From: Burkholderia sp. SRS-W-2-2016
Lineage (GTDB): Bacteria > Pseudomonadota > Gammaproteobacteria > Burkholderiales > Burkholderiaceae
Length of the DNA stretch: 64,000 bases
Assembly: GCF_001931485.1 (NCBI RefSeq)
Contig: NZ_MSDV01000012.1
Span: 124,001 to 188,000, forward strand
Direction of reading: 5' to 3'
Of the stretch, positions 18,169 to 27,743 are shown piece by piece; position 1 is the first letter of the stretch; each line of letters starts with the position of its first letter. The notes beneath the pieces were generated by a model. The model was not told where the DNA came from and did not search any database. It was given only the letters and a program-made list of their open reading frames with translations. The translations under genes and the position numbers were made by a program.

Positions 18169-19162
18169 GACCGTGCAAAGCGGCCGCGCGCTGCGCCTCG
18201 CGCATCGCTTGTATGCGCTCGGGCCGCTGGTTGGGCTGATCGTGCTGTGCATCGTCGGCACGCTGCTCAATCGCGACTTCGCAACAATCGACAACATGAT
18301 GAACGTGCTCACGCGCACGTCGTTCATCGGCATCATCGCGGTCGGCATGACCTTCGTGATCATTTCCGGCGGGATCGATCTGTCGGTCGGTTCGATGGCC
18401 GCGCTGATCGCGGGCAGCATGATCTGGCTGATGAACGCGCTGGCGTCAGGCGCGACCGGCCATACGTTCGCGCCGCTCGCGATCGTCGCGATCGGCATCG
18501 TCGCCGCGCTCGTGCTCGGCGCGCTGTTCGGCTGCGCGCATGGCCTGCTGATCACCAAAGGACGGATCGAGCCGTTCATCGTCACGCTCGGCACGCTGGG
18601 GATTTTTCGCGCGGTGCTCACGTGGCTCGCGGACGGCGGCGCGCTGACGCTCAACGATTCGTTATCCGATCTTTATGGCCCGGTCTATTACGCGAGCCTG
18701 TTCGGCGTGCCGGTGCCGATCTGGGTGTTTCTGGTGGTCGCGGCCGGCGGCGCGCTGATCCTCAATCGCACCGCGTTCGGCCGCCATGTGCAGGCGATCG
18801 GCTCGAACGAACAGGTCGCGCGCTATGCGGCGATTCGCGTCGATACGGTGAAGATCGTCACCTACGTGCTGCTCGGCATCTGCGTCGGCGTCGCGACCGT
18901 GCTGTACGTGCCGCGCCTCGGTTCGGCGACGCCGACCACCGGGCTGTTGTGGGAGCTGGAGGCGATCGCGTCGGTGGTGGTCGGCGGCACGGCGCTCAAG
19001 GGCGGCGAAGGGCGCGTGGTCGGCACGGTGATCGGCGCGATCCTGCTGTCGGTGATCGCGAATATTCTGAATCTGACCAGCATCATCAGCGTGTATCTGA
19101 ACGCGGCGGTGCAGGGCGTGGTGATTATCTTCGTCGCGTTCGTGCAGCGCGGGCGACGGTAG
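18149..19162 (+). CDS. Sugar ABC transporter permease (RbsC type)
   Basis: 337-residue inner-membrane subunit with about eight to ten hydrophobic spans. Family landmarks are [18 protein letters not shown] in the first third and [19 protein letters not shown] near the C-terminus, the loop that contacts the ATPase. Start ATG 18149 is preceded by GAAGAGGAG. It transports the substrate delivered by the binding protein encoded 125 bases downstream. Confidence 0.93.
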   Translation: MRPAPTETVQSGRALRLAHRLYALGPLVGLIVLCIVGTLLNRDFATIDNMMNVLTRTSFIGIIAVGMTFVIISGGIDLSVGSMAALIAGSMIWLMNALASGATGHTFAPLAIVAIGIVAALVLGALFGCAHGLLITKGRIEPFIVTLGTLGIFRAVLTWLADGGALTLNDSLSDLYGPVYYASLFGVPVPIWVFLVVAAGGALILNRTAFGRHVQAIGSNEQVARYAAIRVDTVKIVTYVLLGICVGVATVLYVPRLGSATPTTGLLWELEAIASVVVGGTALKGGEGRVVGTVIGAILLSVIANILNLTSIISVYLNAAVQGVVIIFVAFVQRGRR

Positions 19163-19287
19163 GGGTAGAGCGTTGGTGCAACGATGGTGCAACGGCAGTG
19201 CTGCAACGGCAGTAAAGCAGGCGCGGTAAAACGTCGGCAGGTCTGAAAAACGAGGCGAGCGAGCGCCTCACCAATGGAGACACAACC

Positions 19288-20250
19288 ATGAAGCAGGTCA
19301 TTCGAGCGATCGGCGCCGGCATGCTGGCGTTGGGGATACTGGGCACGGCCGGCGCGGCGCGCGCCGACGACAAGGTCACGCTGGGCGTCGCGATTCCGAC
19401 CGCCGATCATGGCTTCACCGGCGGCATCGTCTGGTGGGCGAACAAGGCGAAGGCCGATCTGGAGAAAGCGCATCCCGATCTGAAGGTGATCGTGAAGACC
19501 GCGGCGAACGCGCCCGAGCAGGCGAACCAGTTGCAGGATCTCGTGACCGTCAACAAGATCAACGCGCTGGTGATCTTCCCGTACGAATCGGCGTCGCTCA
19601 CGCAGCCGGTCGCGCAGGTGAAGAAGAAGGGCGTGTACGTGACGGTCGTCGATCGCGGGCTGACCGACACCAGCGCGCAGGATGCATACGTGGCGGGCGA
19701 TAACACCGCGTTCGGCAAGATTCCGGCCGAGTATCTGGCGAAGGCGCTCGACGGCAAGGGCAACATCGTCGCGCTGCGCGGCATTCCGACCACGCTCGAT
19801 AACGAGCGCTGGAGCGCGTTCACCGGCGTGCTGAAGAACTATCCGGAGATCAAGATCCTCGATGCGAAGTACGCGAACTGGAATCGCGACGACGCGTTCA
19901 AGGTGATGCAGGACTACCTGACCCGCTTCAAGCACATCGACGCGGTGTGGGCCGCCGACGACGACATGGCGGTCGGCGTGATCAAGGCGATCGATCAGGC
20001 CAAGCGCAACGACATCAAGATCGTGTTCGGCGGCGCGGGTTCGAAGGGGATGGTGAAGAACGTGATGGACGGCGCGCCGATGATCAAGGCCGACGTGTCG
20101 TACTCGCCGAAATTCATCTACGACGCGATCAAGCTGACCGCCGAAGCGCGGCTCAAGGGCGAGAAGCTGCCGGCGACGACGATCATTCCGTCGGTGCTGA
20201 TCACCAAGGAAAATGCTCAGCAGTTCTATTTTCCGGACTCGCCGTTCTGA
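19288..20250 (+). CDS. Periplasmic sugar-binding protein (RbsB type)
   Basis: 320 residues with a Sec signal peptide ([19 protein letters not shown] to ARADD). The mature protein starts [19 protein letters not shown], typical of type-1 sugar-binding proteins, with [21 protein letters not shown] and [13 protein letters not shown] following the ribose-binding fold. A ribosome site AATGGAGAC precedes the ATG. The ligand cannot be read from sequence; the TIM-barrel and Gfo/Idh genes that follow suggest a polyol, an aldose or a glycoside. Confidence 0.92.
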   Translation: MKQVIRAIGAGMLALGILGTAGAARADDKVTLGVAIPTADHGFTGGIVWWANKAKADLEKAHPDLKVIVKTAANAPEQANQLQDLVTVNKINALVIFPYESASLTQPVAQVKKKGVYVTVVDRGLTDTSAQDAYVAGDNTAFGKIPAEYLAKALDGKGNIVALRGIPTTLDNERWSAFTGVLKNYPEIKILDAKYANWNRDDAFKVMQDYLTRFKHIDAVWAADDDMAVGVIKAIDQAKRNDIKIVFGGAGSKGMVKNVMDGAPMIKADVSYSPKFIYDAIKLTAEARLKGEKLPATTIIPSVLITKENAQQFYFPDSPF

Positions 20251-20256
20251 ACGGCG

Positions 20257-20292
20257 CCTTCAGCCACGTCTTCAGCCACGCCTTCAGCCAAG
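20257..20292 (+). repeat. Three tandem 12-bp repeats after the binding-protein gene
   Basis: CCTTCAGCCACG, TCTTCAGCCACG and CCTTCAGCCAAG follow each other directly, six bases past the stop codon of the binding-protein gene. They form no hairpin and encode nothing evident. Confidence 0.8.
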
Positions 20293-20385
20293 CGTTGGGC
20301 AACGCATAGCGCGCGCGTCGCGCGGTCCCGCTCGCATCGCATGAGCGGGGCCGCGCGGGCGCGCGCCCGTTCGAGGAGCCGTACG

Positions 20386-21435
20386 ATGAAAACCATCAAG
20401 GGTCCGGCGATCTTTCTCGCCCAGTTCATGGGCGACGACGTGCCGTTCGACAATCTCGCGCACCTGGCCGGCTGGGCCGCCGGGCTCGGCTTCAAGGGGA
20501 TTCAGGTGCCGTGCGATCCGCGCCTGATCGACCTCGAAAAAGCGGCGACCAGCGACGCGTATTGCGACGAGTTGCGCGAGACCGTCGACCACGCGGGCGT
20601 AACGATCACCGAACTGTCGACGCATCTGCAAGGCCAACTGGTCGCCGTGCATCCGGCCTACGACACGTTGTTCGACGGCTTCGCGGCGCCGCAGGTGCGC
20701 GGCGATCCGGCCGCGCGTACGCAATGGGCGATCGCGCAGATGAAGCTCGCCGCGCAGGCGTCGCGGCGTCTCGGTCTTAATACGCACGTCTCGTTCTCGG
20801 GCGCGCTCGCGTGGCCGTATCTGTACCCGTGGCCGCAGCGGCCGGCGGGCTTGGTCGAAGCCGCATTCGACGAACTCGCGCGCCGCTGGCGGCCGATCCT
20901 CGATGCGTTCGATGCGGCCGGCGTCGACGTCTGCTACGAATTGCATCCGGGCGAGGACCTGCACGACGGCGTGACCTTCGAGCGCTTTCTGGCCGCGCTC
21001 GATCAGCATCCGCGCGCGAACATCCTGTACGACCCGAGCCACTTCGTGCTGCAACAGCTCGACTACCTCGCGTTCATCGATATCTATCACGAGCGCATCA
21101 AGGCGTTTCATGTGAAGGATGCCGAGTTCCGGCCGACCGGCAAGCAGGGCGTGTACGGCGGCTATAGCGGCTGGGTCGAACGCGCGGGGCGCTTTCGCTC
21201 GCTCGGCGACGGGCAGATCGATTTCGGCGCGATCTTCTCGAAGATGGCGCAGTTCGATTTCGCGGGCTGGGCGGTGCTCGAATGGGAATGCGCGTTGAAG
21301 CATCCGCACGACGGCGCGCGCGAGGGCGCGGAGTTTATTCGCCGGCACATCATCCGCGTCGGCGAGCATGCATTCGACGATTTCGCCGGCAGCGGTGTCG
21401 ATGCCGCGCAGTTGCGGCGGGTGCTCGGAATTTGA
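20386..21435 (+). CDS. Sugar phosphate isomerase/epimerase family TIM-barrel protein
   Basis: 349 residues from ATG 20386, chosen for the GAGGAG ribosome site. Xylose-isomerase-like TIM barrel (AP endonuclease 2 superfamily): metal-binding positions are visible as the Glu of CYELHPGED, Asp/His of YDPSHFV, the FHVKDAE segment and the Glu of VLEWECAL. The opening GPAIFLAQF and LGFKGIQVPCD are shared with proteins often annotated near Gfo/Idh oxidoreductases. The reaction could be isomerisation, epimerisation or, as shown for some relatives, lyase or hydratase action on 3-keto sugars. Confidence 0.87.
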   Translation: MKTIKGPAIFLAQFMGDDVPFDNLAHLAGWAAGLGFKGIQVPCDPRLIDLEKAATSDAYCDELRETVDHAGVTITELSTHLQGQLVAVHPAYDTLFDGFAAPQVRGDPAARTQWAIAQMKLAAQASRRLGLNTHVSFSGALAWPYLYPWPQRPAGLVEAAFDELARRWRPILDAFDAAGVDVCYELHPGEDLHDGVTFERFLAALDQHPRANILYDPSHFVLQQLDYLAFIDIYHERIKAFHVKDAEFRPTGKQGVYGGYSGWVERAGRFRSLGDGQIDFGAIFSKMAQFDFAGWAVLEWECALKHPHDGAREGAEFIRRHIIRVGEHAFDDFAGSGVDAAQLRRVLGI

Positions 21436-21499
21436 CGGCCGCGAGCCGGCTCGAAACTTCGAGCCCCCGAAACATCGAAACGTTAGGAGCATCGCAAGC

Positions 21500-22651
21500 A
21501 TGCAACGACGAAGACTCAGGCTGGGGATGGTCGGCGGCGGGCAGGGCGCGTTCATCGGCGCGGTGCACCGGATCGCCGCGCGGCTCGACGATCGCTTCGA
21601 ACTGGTGGCGGGCGCGTTGTCGTCCGATCGGCAGCGCGCGCAGGCGAGCGCGGCGGAGGCCGGCATCGCGCGCAGTTACGCGGACTGGCGCGAGATGGCG
21701 CGCGCCGAAGCCGCGCGCGACGACGGGATCGACGCGGTCGCGATCGTCACGCCGAATCATCTGCACGCGCCGGTCGCGACCGCGTTTCTGGAAGCGGGAA
21801 TTCATGTGATCTGCGATAAGCCGCTGGCGGTGTCGCTGGCGGAAGGGGAAGCGCTGGCGCGGCTCGCGCGTGAGCGGGGGCGGCTGTTCGCGCTGACGCA
21901 TACGTATTCCGGCTATCCGTTGGTCCGGCATGCGCGCGAACTGGTCGAGCGCGGCGAACTCGGCGAGATCCGCGTGGTGCAGGTCGAGTATGCGCAGGAC
22001 TGGCTGGCTGAACCGGTCGAGGCGAGCGGCGCGAACAAGCAGGCCGGCTGGCGCACCGATCCGGCGCTCGCGGGACCGGCGGGTTGCCTCGGCGATATCG
22101 GCACGCACGCGTATCAGCTGGCCGCATTCGTCACGGGGATGGCGCCGCGCGCGTTATCGGCGGACGTGCATACGTTCGTGCCCGGGCGCCGGATCGACGA
22201 CCACGTGCAGGCGATGCTGCGTTACGCGAACGGCGCGCGCGGGATGCTGTGGGCGAGTCAGGTGGCGAGCGGCGCGGAGAATGCGCTGCGCTTGCGGGTC
22301 TATGGCACGAAGGCAGGGCTCGCGTTCGATCAGGAGCAGCCGAACGAATTGTGGTTCACGCCGCTGGGCGGCCTTGCCGAGCGTTTGACTCGGGCGCGCG
22401 TGAAAAGCCCGCTCGCCGCGCACGCGACCCGCGTGCCGGCCGGCCATCCGGAAGGTTATCTGGAGGCGTTCGCGCAGCTGTATCTGGATGCGGCGTTGCA
22501 GATCGACGCGTTGGAGGCTGGTCCGGCACCGCCGCCGGAAAGCCGGCTGTTGACGACGGTGGACGACGGCGTCGACGGTTTGCGGTTTATCGACGCGATG
22601 CTGAAAAGCAGCGCGGCCGATGGCCGGTGGGTGGAGATTGGGGTAGCTTGA
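21500..22651 (+). CDS. Gfo/Idh/MocA-family NAD(P)-dependent sugar oxidoreductase
   Basis: 383 residues from ATG 21500 with TTAGGAGC upstream; the 44 in-frame codons before it have no family features. Rossmann fold [17 protein letters not shown] binds the dinucleotide, followed by [12 protein letters not shown] and the [12 protein letters not shown] motif with the catalytic Lys. [16 protein letters not shown] contains the conserved Asp and His of the active site. Last gene of the sugar operon, ending four bases from a convergent gene. Together with the TIM-barrel protein it may oxidise a sugar or inositol ring position. Confidence 0.9.
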   Translation: MQRRRLRLGMVGGGQGAFIGAVHRIAARLDDRFELVAGALSSDRQRAQASAAEAGIARSYADWREMARAEAARDDGIDAVAIVTPNHLHAPVATAFLEAGIHVICDKPLAVSLAEGEALARLARERGRLFALTHTYSGYPLVRHARELVERGELGEIRVVQVEYAQDWLAEPVEASGANKQAGWRTDPALAGPAGCLGDIGTHAYQLAAFVTGMAPRALSADVHTFVPGRRIDDHVQAMLRYANGARGMLWASQVASGAENALRLRVYGTKAGLAFDQEQPNELWFTPLGGLAERLTRARVKSPLAAHATRVPAGHPEGYLEAFAQLYLDAALQIDALEAGPAPPPESRLLTTVDDGVDGLRFIDAMLKSSAADGRWVEIGVA

Positions 22652-22655
22652 GGCG

Positions 22656-22916
22656 TCAACCGCCCTTGCTTTTCTTGATCTGCGCTTCGAATGCGATATC
22701 GAGCTTGCTTGCCTTGCGCGGTTTCTGCGGACCGTATGCATCGACGAATTTGACGAAGTCGTCGAGCGTGAGCGGGTCGGAGACTTTCTTGTCGGTGCCG
22801 CTCGATTTGTCGACCAGGTAAAACAGGCCGCCGGACAGGCTGATCGCGGCAAAGCGCGGATTGCCGGTGCGCGTTTTCAGACGCTCGACGGCGTGGATGG
22901 CTCGGGTGGTGCGCAT
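22656..22916 (-). CDS. Unknown 86-residue protein
   Basis: Small basic soluble protein from ATG 22916. It starts MRTTRAIHAVERLKTRTGNP, has a short beta-like FAAISLSGGLFYLVDK stretch, and ends in a Lys-rich tail (AQIKKSKGG). No signal peptide, span or recognised domain. Its reading frame is well behaved and it is tail-to-tail with the Gfo/Idh gene; the 200 bases before it are shared with the pstS promoter. Confidence 0.75.
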   Translation of the reverse strand: MRTTRAIHAVERLKTRTGNPRFAAISLSGGLFYLVDKSSGTDKKVSDPLTLDDFVKFVDAYGPQKPRKASKLDIAFEAQIKKSKGG

Positions 22917-23045
22917 GATGAGGGACTGCGTTTGCGGGTTCGGGAAAGACTGCTACTTTAACAATTTTGCCGACCGGCCGGGATTGGGCGGACGGCGTCG
23001 CCGCGCCGGATTCGCCCGCCTCGCGCCGCGCTCGCGGCGCCCAGT

Positions 23046-23063
23046 CCGTCACGGAACTGACAT
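23046..23063 (+). promoter_or_regulatory. Pho-box-like site before pstS
   Basis: CCGTCAC-N4-CTGACAT resembles the PhoB box of two CTGTCAY 7-mers four bases apart (11 of 14 fixed positions). A possible -10, TAGTTT, starts ten bases further on (23074), the spacing seen in PhoB-activated promoters. The pstS ATG is 54 bases downstream of the box. Confidence 0.5.
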
Positions 23064-23117
23064 CAACCCCGGCTAGTTTCAAACGGCGAGACTGACGAGA
23101 CTTTCAAGGAGCGGGCG

Positions 23118-24149
23118 ATGAAAAATCTATCGATCGTACTTTGCGCTGCTATCGGCGCTCTGGCCGGCGCGCCGGCGCAGGCGGCCGACCTGACCGGCGC
23201 GGGCAGCACGTTTGCCGCGCCGATCTACAACAAGTGGGCCGACGCCTACCAGAAAGCCGCCGGCGTGCGCGTCAACTATCAGGGCATCGGTTCGGCGGGC
23301 GGCATCAAGCAGATCCTCGCCAACACGATCGACTTCGCCGGCTCCGACGCGCCGATGAAAGACGACGAACTCGCGAAAAGCGGGCTGTTCCAGTTTCCTA
23401 CCGTGGTCGGCGGCGTGGTGGCCGCGGTGAACCTGCCGGGCATCAAGCCGGGGCAACTGACGTTGTCCGGGCCGGTGCTCGCCGACATCTATCTCGGCAA
23501 GCTCAAGAAATGGAACGACCCGGCGATCGCGGCGCTCAACCCGAACCTGAAGCTGCCCGATACCGATATCGCGGTGGTCCGGCGCGCGGACGGTTCCGGC
23601 ACGAGCTTCATCTGGACGCACTATCTGTCGCAGATGAGTCCGGACTGGAAAACCAAGGTCGGCGAAGGCACCACGGTGAACTGGCCGACGGGTACCGGCG
23701 GCAAGGGCAATGACGGGGTCGCGGCATTCGTGCAGCGTTTGCCGGGCGCGATCGGCTATGTGGAATGGGCGTACGTGAAGCAGAACAGGATGATCTACAC
23801 CGCGATGAAGAACCGGGCGGGCACGGTGGTGCAGCCGACCATCGATACCTTCAAGGCCGCGGCGGCCGGTGCGAACTGGTCGAAGAGTTTCTATCAGATC
23901 CTGACCGATCAGCCCGGCAACAATGCGTGGCCGGTCGTCGGCGCGACGTTCGTGATGCTGCACGCGGTGCAGCAGAAGCCGGAGCAGGGCAAAAACACGC
24001 TGAAGTTCTTCGACTGGGCGTTCAAAAACGGCGACAAGACCGCGCAGGAACTCGACTACATCACGCTGCCGGAACCGGTCGTAGGCGAGATTCGCGCGCA
24101 ATGGCGCGCGAAGGTGAAGGACAGCGCCGGCAAGCCGGTGTTCGAATGA
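23118..24149 (+). CDS. pstS: Phosphate-binding protein PstS
   Basis: Periplasmic high-affinity phosphate-binding protein. 343 residues with signal peptide ending PAQAADL; the mature start [15 protein letters not shown] is diagnostic. Phosphate-binding positions are seen in GSAGG, GSDAPM and [11 protein letters not shown]. Ribosome site AAGGAGCGG. Unusually it is not followed by pstCAB: the next gene is a methyltransferase. Either the rest of the pst operon is elsewhere or this is a second copy used as a soluble phosphate scavenger. Confidence 0.93.
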   Translation: MKNLSIVLCAAIGALAGAPAQAADLTGAGSTFAAPIYNKWADAYQKAAGVRVNYQGIGSAGGIKQILANTIDFAGSDAPMKDDELAKSGLFQFPTVVGGVVAAVNLPGIKPGQLTLSGPVLADIYLGKLKKWNDPAIAALNPNLKLPDTDIAVVRRADGSGTSFIWTHYLSQMSPDWKTKVGEGTTVNWPTGTGGKGNDGVAAFVQRLPGAIGYVEWAYVKQNRMIYTAMKNRAGTVVQPTIDTFKAAAAGANWSKSFYQILTDQPGNNAWPVVGATFVMLHAVQQKPEQGKNTLKFFDWAFKNGDKTAQELDYITLPEPVVGEIRAQWRAKVKDSAGKPVFE

Positions 24150-24174
24150 GCGCGGCACGACCCGACAATAATCG

Positions 24175-24870
24175 ATGAACCTCGATCCGCTTAGTGACGG
24201 CAAGATCGTCGAGTCATGGCGGCGCAACGCGGCGCCGTGGCGCAATGCGGTCCGCGCGGGCGAGATAGAAAGCCGGCGCCTCGTCACCGATCAGGCCGTG
24301 TTCGACGCGGTGCTCGCGTGCAAACCGGCGAGCGTCCTCGATCTCGGCTGCGGCGAGGGCTGGCTGGCGCTCGCGCTTCAGCAACGGGGAATCGGCGTGA
24401 CCGCGGTGGATGCGATTGCCGACCTCGTGCGCGCCGCCACCGAAGCCGGCGTCAGCGATGCCCGCGTGCTGTCCTACGAAGAGATTGCCGCCGGCCGGCT
24501 CGACTTGCGCGTCGATGCGGTGGTCTGCAATTTCTCGTTGCTCGGCAAGGAATCGGTGGATGGCTTGCTGCGCGCGATGCCAAGCTTGCTTATGCCAGGT
24601 GGATCGTTGATCGTGCAGACGCTGCATCCGCTGATCGCGTGCGGGGATTTGCCGTACGTCGACGGATGGCGCGCCGGTTCGTGGGCCGGCTTCGGCGACG
24701 CCTTCAGCGATGCGCCGCCGTGGTATTTCCGCACCGTGCAAAGCTGGATCGAACTGATCTGGAGCAGCGGATTGATGTTGCGGCGGATGCGGGAGCCCGT
24801 GCATCCGCGCACCGGCCAACCCGCGTCGGTGATTTTTCAGGCGCAGGCTCAGGCTCAGGCGCTGGGTTAA
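24175..24870 (+). CDS. Class I SAM-dependent methyltransferase, substrate unknown
   Basis: 231 residues. Motif I VLDLGCGEGWLALAL with the acidic VDAIADLV after it marks the Rossmann SAM site; the later VVCNFSLLGKESVD and GGSLIVQTLHP blocks fit small-molecule methyltransferases of the Methyltransf_11/23 type. The start MNLDPLSDGKIVESWRRNAAPW is shared by a group that methylates unknown small substrates. The C-terminus ends in a QAQAQAQALG run made by a 6-bp DNA repeat. It lies 25 bases after pstS, so co-transcription is likely. Confidence 0.85.
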   Translation: MNLDPLSDGKIVESWRRNAAPWRNAVRAGEIESRRLVTDQAVFDAVLACKPASVLDLGCGEGWLALALQQRGIGVTAVDAIADLVRAATEAGVSDARVLSYEEIAAGRLDLRVDAVVCNFSLLGKESVDGLLRAMPSLLMPGGSLIVQTLHPLIACGDLPYVDGWRAGSWAGFGDAFSDAPPWYFRTVQSWIELIWSSGLMLRRMREPVHPRTGQPASVIFQAQAQAQALG

Positions 24871-24930
24871 TCACCTCGGAATCGCCCCGGCGCCACCAGC
24901 CCGCCGCCTTGGCGACCGCGCACGCCGCGC

Positions 24931-25701
24931 TTACGCCCCGCTCAACTCCTGGTGCAACGCCCGGTATTCGTGCGACAGCTTATGCCCCGGATCGAGGTGA
25001 ATCATCGGCGCCGCCTGCTGATGCGATTCGCGAATCTTCACCGACGACGACAGCCGCGACCCGAGCACCGGCAACCCTTCCGCGATCAGTTCGTCGACCA
25101 GCTTCTGCGGCAGGCTCGCGCGCGGCTGGAACTGGTTGATCACGATCCCTTCCACTTCGAGCGCGTCGTTGTGATCCTGGCGGATCTCCTTCACGTTTTC
25201 GAGCAGCGTGTACAGCGCGCGACGCGAAAAGTCGTCGCAGTCGAACGGAATCAGGCAACGCTCGACCGCGATCAGCGCCGAGCGCGTGTAGAAGTTCAGC
25301 GCGGGCGGGGTATCGATGTAGATCGCGTCGTAGGTGCCGTCCAGTTCGTTCAGCGCGTCGCGCAGCTTGTAGATCTTGTAGCGCGATTCAAGCTTGCCGT
25401 GCAGCGTGTCGAGATCGGCGTGGGCGGGCATCACGTCGAGATTCTCGAAGCGCGTCGCGTGAATGAACGAGCTCGCTTCGACCGGTTTGAAGCTGAACGA
25501 CAGCGCGGTGTCGAAGAAATCGGCGGCGGTCGGACGCAGTTCGCCCGCCTGCGGGCCGAGCAGGTACTGGCTCGAATTCGCCTGCGCATCGAGGTCGATC
25601 ACCAGCGTGCGCAGACCTTCGCTCGCGCTGATGGCCGCGAGATTGCACACGATGGTCGATTTGCCCACGCCACCCTTCTGATTGAATACAACGCGCCGCA
25701 T
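24931..25701 (-). CDS. Orphan ParA/MinD-type ATPase
   Basis: 256 residues from ATG 25701 (MRRVVFNQKGGVGKST); the deviant Walker A KGGVGKST is at residues 9-16, switch I/II regions follow (IDLDAQANSS, YIDTPPALNFY). ParA ATPases position DNA or protein cargo by ATP-driven dimerisation on the nucleoid. No parB or parS-like repeat lies next to it, so it is not the chromosome partition pair; orphan ParA proteins can position carboxysomes, chemoreceptor arrays or other cargo. Cargo here is unknown. Its 5' side faces 368 bases of non-coding DNA. Confidence 0.9.
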   Translation of the reverse strand: MRRVVFNQKGGVGKSTIVCNLAAISASEGLRTLVIDLDAQANSSQYLLGPQAGELRPTAADFFDTALSFSFKPVEASSFIHATRFENLDVMPAHADLDTLHGKLESRYKIYKLRDALNELDGTYDAIYIDTPPALNFYTRSALIAVERCLIPFDCDDFSRRALYTLLENVKEIRQDHNDALEVEGIVINQFQPRASLPQKLVDELIAEGLPVLGSRLSSSVKIRESHQQAAPMIHLDPGHKLSHEYRALHQELSGA

Positions 25702-26069
25702 GGTCTCCCCTTGAATGGAACCGCTCACAAAAGCGCCCAGCATACCTGAGTCGGGTGACCGCAATTGCAGCGTCTGCTTATTTTTGCGGCATGCGCGTTG
25801 TGCGGCAGCGACGGCGGATGCGGGCAATGGCTCGCCGCCACCGCGAAGGTCAACACGCGCTCGATTCCCGCGCCGGCCGAGCCGCTATGATTGCGTCGCT
25901 GTCAGGCCGGCCATTGTTAACTTTGATCAAATGGCGCGCGCCGTCGTGGAATCCGGTCAACGATGCCGAGCAGGTCGTCGTTGAGGAAGGGCGGCGCACA
26001 CCGGCCGTCGGCACCGGGCATGACGGCTTGCTGCATTTACACATCAATAATTCGAGTTCGGAGGGCGGT
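25702..26069. other. Non-coding spacer before the small exported protein
   Basis: 368 bases between the divergent parA-like gene and the plus-strand small gene. Base composition is more mixed than in the genes. No clear hairpin, operator or short gene was recognised; both promoters should lie here. Confidence 0.5.
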
Positions 26070-26339
26070 ATGAAACATTCTCTCGTGGCATTGCTGACGG
26101 TCGGCGTGGGCATCGGTTTGTCCGGCGCCGCGCACGCGGTCAACGTCGACGTCAACATCGGTACGCCGGCGCCGGTCGTGATGGCGCCCGCGCCCGTCGT
26201 CGTGCAGCAGGGCTGGCACGGCGACCGCTACTGGGATGGCCAGCGCTACTGGGACCGCCGCGAATGGGAAGAGCATCATCATCATCACGACAAACGCCGC
26301 CACTGCCCGCCGGGACACGCGAAGAAGGGCGAGTGCTGA
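26070..26339 (+). CDS. Small exported His-rich protein
   Basis: 89 residues from ATG 26070 with GGAGGGCGG upstream. Signal peptide MKHSLVALLTVGVGIGLSGAAHA, then a Pro/Val-rich stretch (PAPVVMAPAPVVV), two Tyr-Trp-rich repeats (DRYWDGQRYWDRREW) and a tail with five consecutive His, two Cys and Lys/Gly. Short periplasmic proteins of this type are common in Burkholderia with no known role; the His/Cys tail could bind metal. Confidence 0.8.
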   Translation: MKHSLVALLTVGVGIGLSGAAHAVNVDVNIGTPAPVVMAPAPVVVQQGWHGDRYWDGQRYWDRREWEEHHHHHDKRRHCPPGHAKKGEC

Positions 26340-26467
26340 GCGCACGGTAAGCCGGGGCGGGGAGCCCCGGCATGGGCTGCCGGCTCGAGCGGCGGCGAGA
26401 ATGCAAATGGCGGCCCCATCCAGCGAGCCGCCATCGAACCACACCAATCAGAATCCAGCCGCGAGCC

Positions 26468-27652
26468 TCACTGGCTCAGATAAACGAACTTCCCGTCCTT
26501 GATGATCCCCATCACGCTCGCGCGCTGATCGAGCCCGACGTGATCCTTCGCGCTGGTATTGACGACGCCGTTCGGCACCACCAGTTCATGCGCGTGTTCG
26601 AGTTCGTCGCGCAGCGCGACCCGGAACGCCGGGGTGCCCGGCTGCGCGGTTTTCAACGCGCGCGCAACCGCATCCTGAAGGCGCGGATACACGCCCGCCG
26701 CATCGCCGGCGAACTGCGTGACGCTGCCCGGCCCGTACTTCGCTTCATACGAGTTGGCGAACGCGAGCGCCGCCTTCTTCGCCGGATGATCGGCCGGCAG
26801 CGTGCGCGCGACCACCACCGGCTGGGTCGGGAACAGCGTGCCCTCGACATCCTTGCCGCCGAGCTTGATGAACTCCGGCGTCGCGATCCCGTGGGTCTGG
26901 TAGATCGGGCCTTTATAGCCGCGCTCGATCAGCGTGCGCTGCGGCAGCACCGTCGGCGTACCGGCGCCGGCGATCAGGATCGCGTCCGGCTTCGCGGCCA
27001 TCAGCTTCAGCACCTGGCCGGTCACGCTCGCGTCGGTGCGGTTGTAGCGCTCGGTCGCGACCAGCTGGATATGGCGCAGCGCCGCGAACTTGCTGAACTC
27101 GTTGAGCCAGCTTTCGCCGTAGCCGTCCGCGAAACCGATGAAGCCGACCGTCTTCACGTTGTGGTTCGCCATGTAGCGGGTCATCACGTCGGCCATCGCG
27201 CTGTCGGTCTGCGCCATCTTGTAGGCCCACACCTTCTTGCCTTCCTGCGGTTCGACGACGCTCGCCGAGCCGATCAGCGTGATCATCGGCGTCTGGCTTT
27301 CGGCGACCGGATCGAGCGCGGCCATCGCGGCCGGCGTGATGTTCGGGCCGACGATCACGTCGACGTGGTCTTCGTTGATCAGCTTGCGGATGTTGCGCAC
27401 CGCGGCGCCCGGGTCGGACGCGTCGTCGAGGAAGATGTAGTCGGCTTTCTGGCCGGCGATGGTCGGCGGCCACATCAGCATCGCGTTCTTGCTGGTGATG
27501 CCGATCACCGCGGCCGGGCCGGTGTTCGACAGATCGATGCCGACTTTCAGGTCGGCGCGCGCGGCGCCCGCGACCAGCAGCGCACCGGCGGCGGTGGCGA
27601 CGGCCGTGAGGCCGCGCAGGGTGTTCCGAAGCTTATTGTTATGCGACGTCAT
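26468..27652 (-). CDS. Branched-chain-amino-acid-type ABC substrate-binding protein
   Basis: 394 residues from ATG 27652; Sec signal (LTAVATAAGALLVAGAARAD) and Peripla_BP_6 fold starting LKVGIDLSNTGPAAVIG. GPNITPAAMAA, PMITLIGSAS and GFADGYGESWL are typical of LivK-like proteins that bind amino acids, amides or aromatic acids. No permease or ATPase gene accompanies it. It follows the CysB-like regulator on the same strand with a 91-base gap, which contains three tandem copies of a 12-bp unit carrying the ribosome-site sequence. An alternative in-frame start at 27718 would add 22 residues with three WRP repeats. Confidence 0.88.
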   Translation of the reverse strand: MTSHNNKLRNTLRGLTAVATAAGALLVAGAARADLKVGIDLSNTGPAAVIGITSKNAMLMWPPTIAGQKADYIFLDDASDPGAAVRNIRKLINEDHVDVIVGPNITPAAMAALDPVAESQTPMITLIGSASVVEPQEGKKVWAYKMAQTDSAMADVMTRYMANHNVKTVGFIGFADGYGESWLNEFSKFAALRHIQLVATERYNRTDASVTGQVLKLMAAKPDAILIAGAGTPTVLPQRTLIERGYKGPIYQTHGIATPEFIKLGGKDVEGTLFPTQPVVVARTLPADHPAKKAALAFANSYEAKYGPGSVTQFAGDAAGVYPRLQDAVARALKTAQPGTPAFRVALRDELEHAHELVVPNGVVNTSAKDHVGLDQRASVMGIIKDGKFVYLSQ

Positions 27653-27659
27653 CAGAAAA

Positions 27660-27695
27660 GGTCTCCAAAGCGGTCTCCAAGGCGGTCTCCAAAGC
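27660..27695 (-). repeat. Three tandem 12-bp repeats carrying the ribosome-binding sequence
   Basis: GGTCTCCAAAGC, GGTCTCCAAGGC and GGTCTCCAAAGC are adjacent on the plus strand. Read toward the binding-protein gene each unit gives TTGGAGACC, so three potential Shine-Dalgarno sites are stacked; the nearest GGAG is ten bases from the ATG at 27652. Confidence 0.85.
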
Positions 27696-27743
27696 GGGAA
27701 AGCAAGATAGCAGGACAAAAAGCTGGCGGGTGGTCTGCCCCGC

